Source of the DNA: Tenacibaculum agarivorans
Lineage (GTDB): Bacteria; Bacteroidota; Bacteroidia; Flavobacteriales; Flavobacteriaceae
Direction of reading: 5' to 3'
Assembly: GCF_001936575.1 (NCBI RefSeq)
Contig: NZ_MSMP01000041.1
Coordinates: 1-41,750 of the forward strand
DNA length: 41,750 bases
The translations under genes and the position numbers were made by a program. Positions 40,458 to 41,750 of this stretch are shown piece by piece (position 1 is the first letter of the stretch; every line of letters starts with the position of its first letter). Below the pieces are notes generated by a model. The model worked only from the letters and a program-made list of their open reading frames with translations, ran no database searches and was not told where the DNA came from.

Positions 40458-41024
40458 TTAATTATTTTTCAAACTCCAATCTAAAATTTTTGCAATGTTT
40501 TTTGCATCATCTATACCTCTATGATGCGTTCCTTCTAAAGGTATATTTAAAATATGTAATGCTCCTTTCATACCCACTTTACGTCTTAAACCTTTGACTT
40601 CAGTAAAAAATTCTTTAACATTAATATGTTCTTGCGATAAAGGATATTCAACATTTCTGACTTTACACTGATTTTTAATCATTTTTAAATCGTAGGCACC
40701 ATAACTTGCCCAAACATATTCTTTAGCATTATAATCTTCTCGGATTTGTTGACAAGCTTCAGTAAAAGAAACTCCTTCTTTATCGAGTAAATCTTGAGTT
40801 ATGGTAGTCAATTCAGTACAGAACGAACTTACCTCTGAGCGTTCAGGCTTTACTAAAATTCCTTTGTTCTTTGCTATTTCACCAGTTTCAGTATTCAATT
40901 CACAAATACCAAACTCTATAATTTCGCTTACTTGTCCTGGAGGTACTTTACCATTCCAACAAGTAGCTTCAATATCTATTATAAGTATTTTATTTTTTTT
41001 CATCTGTTTCATTTTTTTATTCAT
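40458..41024 (-). CDS. DEDDh 3'-5' exonuclease (ERI1/KapD-like)
   Basis: The 188-residue cytoplasmic nuclease shows ExoI IIDIEATCW with Asp17 and Glu19, ExoII YVWASYGAYDLKMI with Asp112, and ExoIII HHRGIDDAKNIA with His168 and Asp173. These form the DEDDh active site for two metal ions. ERI1/KapD-type members trim RNA 3' ends. Several in-frame ATGs exist (codons 1, 5 and 8), and the true start may be Met8. It lies downstream of a TPR gene, separated by a leader element whose only other copy in the window is next to ykuK and the tRNA-like region. RNA processing is therefore a plausible shared theme. Confidence 0.85.
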   Translation of the reverse strand: MNKKMKQMKKNKILIIDIEATCWNGKVPPGQVSEIIEFGICELNTETGEIAKNKGILVKPERSEVSSFCTELTTITQDLLDKEGVSFTEACQQIREDYNAKEYVWASYGAYDLKMIKNQCKVRNVEYPLSQEHINVKEFFTEVKGLRRKVGMKGALHILNIPLEGTHHRGIDDAKNIAKILDWSLKNN

Positions 41025-41034
41025 TTAAATTATT

Positions 41035-41160
41035 GCCTCATCATATCCATGGAGTATGATGAGGCTTCTTTCCTTTTCAATCTTCTCTCCTCTTCTCTTT
41101 TTTTATCTTTTTCACAATTACAGCGCAAATATTTAGCGTTATTACGCATTGTTTTTACGT
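41035..41160 (-). promoter_or_regulatory. conserved leader element with hairpin, copy 1
   Basis: On the minus strand it reads CGTAAAAACAATGCG, an AATATTTGC box, TGTAATTGTGAAAAAGATA, a purine-rich stretch and the hairpin GCCTCATCATA/TATGATGAGGC (41035-41065), just before the exonuclease start. It matches the element at 35056-35180, with compensating changes in the stem. It could be promoter plus 5' leader of the exonuclease gene. Confidence 0.6.
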
Positions 41161-41168
41161 TGTTAAAA

Positions 41169-41672
41169 TTATTTTCTTTTCTTCTTCTTTTTTTTAGGTA
41201 TTTTATCTTGTATACGTTCTTTTTCAGCTTCTATATCAGAAATAAATCCATTATTGTATGTATGTGTTTTTGCTAATTCTAATTGTTTTAATGCTTTTTT
41301 ATATTCCTTTTTCATCTCTAATAAAATAGCTTTCTTAACATATAAAACTGATTTATCAGATCCTTTAATTGTTAAAGCAAAATCAATTAATTTTCCAGCT
41401 TCCTCCAAATCTTCATTCCATAATAACACATTGATATAATGAGGATAAATATGAAATGCATTGATATCTTCAGCTAAAGCTTCAGCATAATAACTTTTAG
41501 CTTTTTCATAGTTATACAAGTTTTCAGCATAAATACGTCCTAGTAAACACAATACCATGGTATTTTTCTCATCGTAAGCTAATGCATAAGTTAATGCTTC
41601 CATTGCTTCTTCTAAATCATATGGATATGCATCTAATGCTTTAAATATGTAATTGTTTGTAAGTGTTTTCAT
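41169..41672 (-). CDS. TPR-repeat protein with lysine-rich tail
   Basis: I prefer the ATG at 41672, giving MKTLTNNYIFKALDAYPYDL and 167 residues. A longer frame to 41744 only adds translation of an interspersed repeat. The protein has about four TPR-like units (EEAMEALTYALAYDEKNTMV, NYEKAKSYYAEALAEDINAF, DLEEAGKLIDFALTIKGSDK, EYKKALKQLELAKTH) and ends in a strongly basic KKKKKKRK tail that could touch nucleic acid or membranes. No catalytic motif is seen. It is followed by the conserved leader element and the exonuclease gene. Function is unknown. Confidence 0.75.
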   Translation of the reverse strand: MKTLTNNYIFKALDAYPYDLEEAMEALTYALAYDEKNTMVLCLLGRIYAENLYNYEKAKSYYAEALAEDINAFHIYPHYINVLLWNEDLEEAGKLIDFALTIKGSDKSVLYVKKAILLEMKKEYKKALKQLELAKTHTYNNGFISDIEAEKERIQDKIPKKKKKKRK

Positions 41673-41693
41673 TTTGTTTTTAATTTTACTAAC

Positions 41694-41722
41694 CGTCATT
41701 GCGAGTGAAACAAAGCAATCTG
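41694..41722. repeat. interspersed repeat, GTCATTGCGAG...AAGCAATCTG type
   Basis: CGTCATTGCGAG and AAGCAATCTG bracket a short centre. This is the compact form of the repeat family seen at 3997, 4257 and 34662, here upstream of the TPR gene. Confidence 0.65.
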
Positions 41723-41750
41723 TTGTTTTCCAAGCTAAATTCATGGTGAA

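Noticed and set aside
41031..41150. A 39-codon minus-strand frame (MRNNAKYLRCNCEK...) between the TPR and exonuclease genes
   Set aside because: The second copy of the same element has a stop at codon 6, and the hairpin part shows compensating base changes, so conservation is at RNA or DNA level and not protein level.
41673..41744. N-terminal extension of the TPR protein (MNLAWKTTDCFVSLAMTV...)
   Set aside because: It is the translation of an interspersed GTCATTGCGA-type repeat; the ATG at 41672 gives a normal TPR start.

Overview
The window looks like a chromosome segment of a marine-type member of the Flavobacteriaceae (Bacteroidota). The supporting signs are AT-rich DNA, a SusC/SusD-type starch locus, many short lipoprotein signals, a type IX secretion C-terminal domain on an amylase, candidate promoters of the TAnnTTTG type, sensor kinases with TPR sensor domains, and interspersed palindromic repeats around a GTCATTGCGA...AAGCAATCT core. 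No CRISPR array, rRNA gene, integrase or transposase was seen.

Left part (1-5879). A minus-strand set encodes an AraC regulator, a DUF1330 protein, an ABM-domain protein and a truncated SMP-30-like lipoprotein. A membrane-spanning winged-helix regulator is divergent from a small lipoprotein, with three helically phased direct repeats between them. A 528-base gap filled with palindromic repeats follows, then rlmF and a DUF4251-type lipoprotein.

Middle part (5948-30335). This is a complete maltodextrin/starch utilisation locus. A minus-strand operon of nine genes (18339 down to 5996, closed by a strong terminator) encodes an inner-membrane sugar transporter, beta-phosphoglucomutase, GH65 maltose phosphorylase, two paralogous CE1-like esterases, GH31 alpha-glucosidase, two GH13 lipoproteins and, unexpectedly, a DUF1905/YdeI-like protein. 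A LacI-type regulator lies between this operon and a plus-strand susC-susD-susE-susF operon, followed by a T9SS-secreted GH13 amylase. The logic is: bind and cut starch at the surface, import through SusCD, trim in the periplasm, import maltose by the MFS carrier, and phosphorolyse it in the cytoplasm.

Right part (30602-41750). Two orphan TPR histidine kinases, a PAP2 phosphatase and a double-glycine-leader peptide flank the most unusual region. At 32854-36774 there is an SPFH/slipin-like protein, a stretch of scrambled tRNA-like sequence, an RNase H-fold YkuK-like protein and a six-gene tRNA array (Cys, Asp, Pro, Lys, His, Phe). The tRNA-like stretch includes two units whose 3' halves precede their own 5' halves, as in circularly permuted tRNA genes. 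A leader with a strong terminator sits directly before the tRNA array. A ~120-base leader element downstream of ykuK recurs between a TPR gene and a DEDDh exonuclease gene at the right end, with a hairpin conserved by compensating base changes. I regard this tRNA/RNA-metabolism island as the best candidate for an undescribed system; its function is inference.
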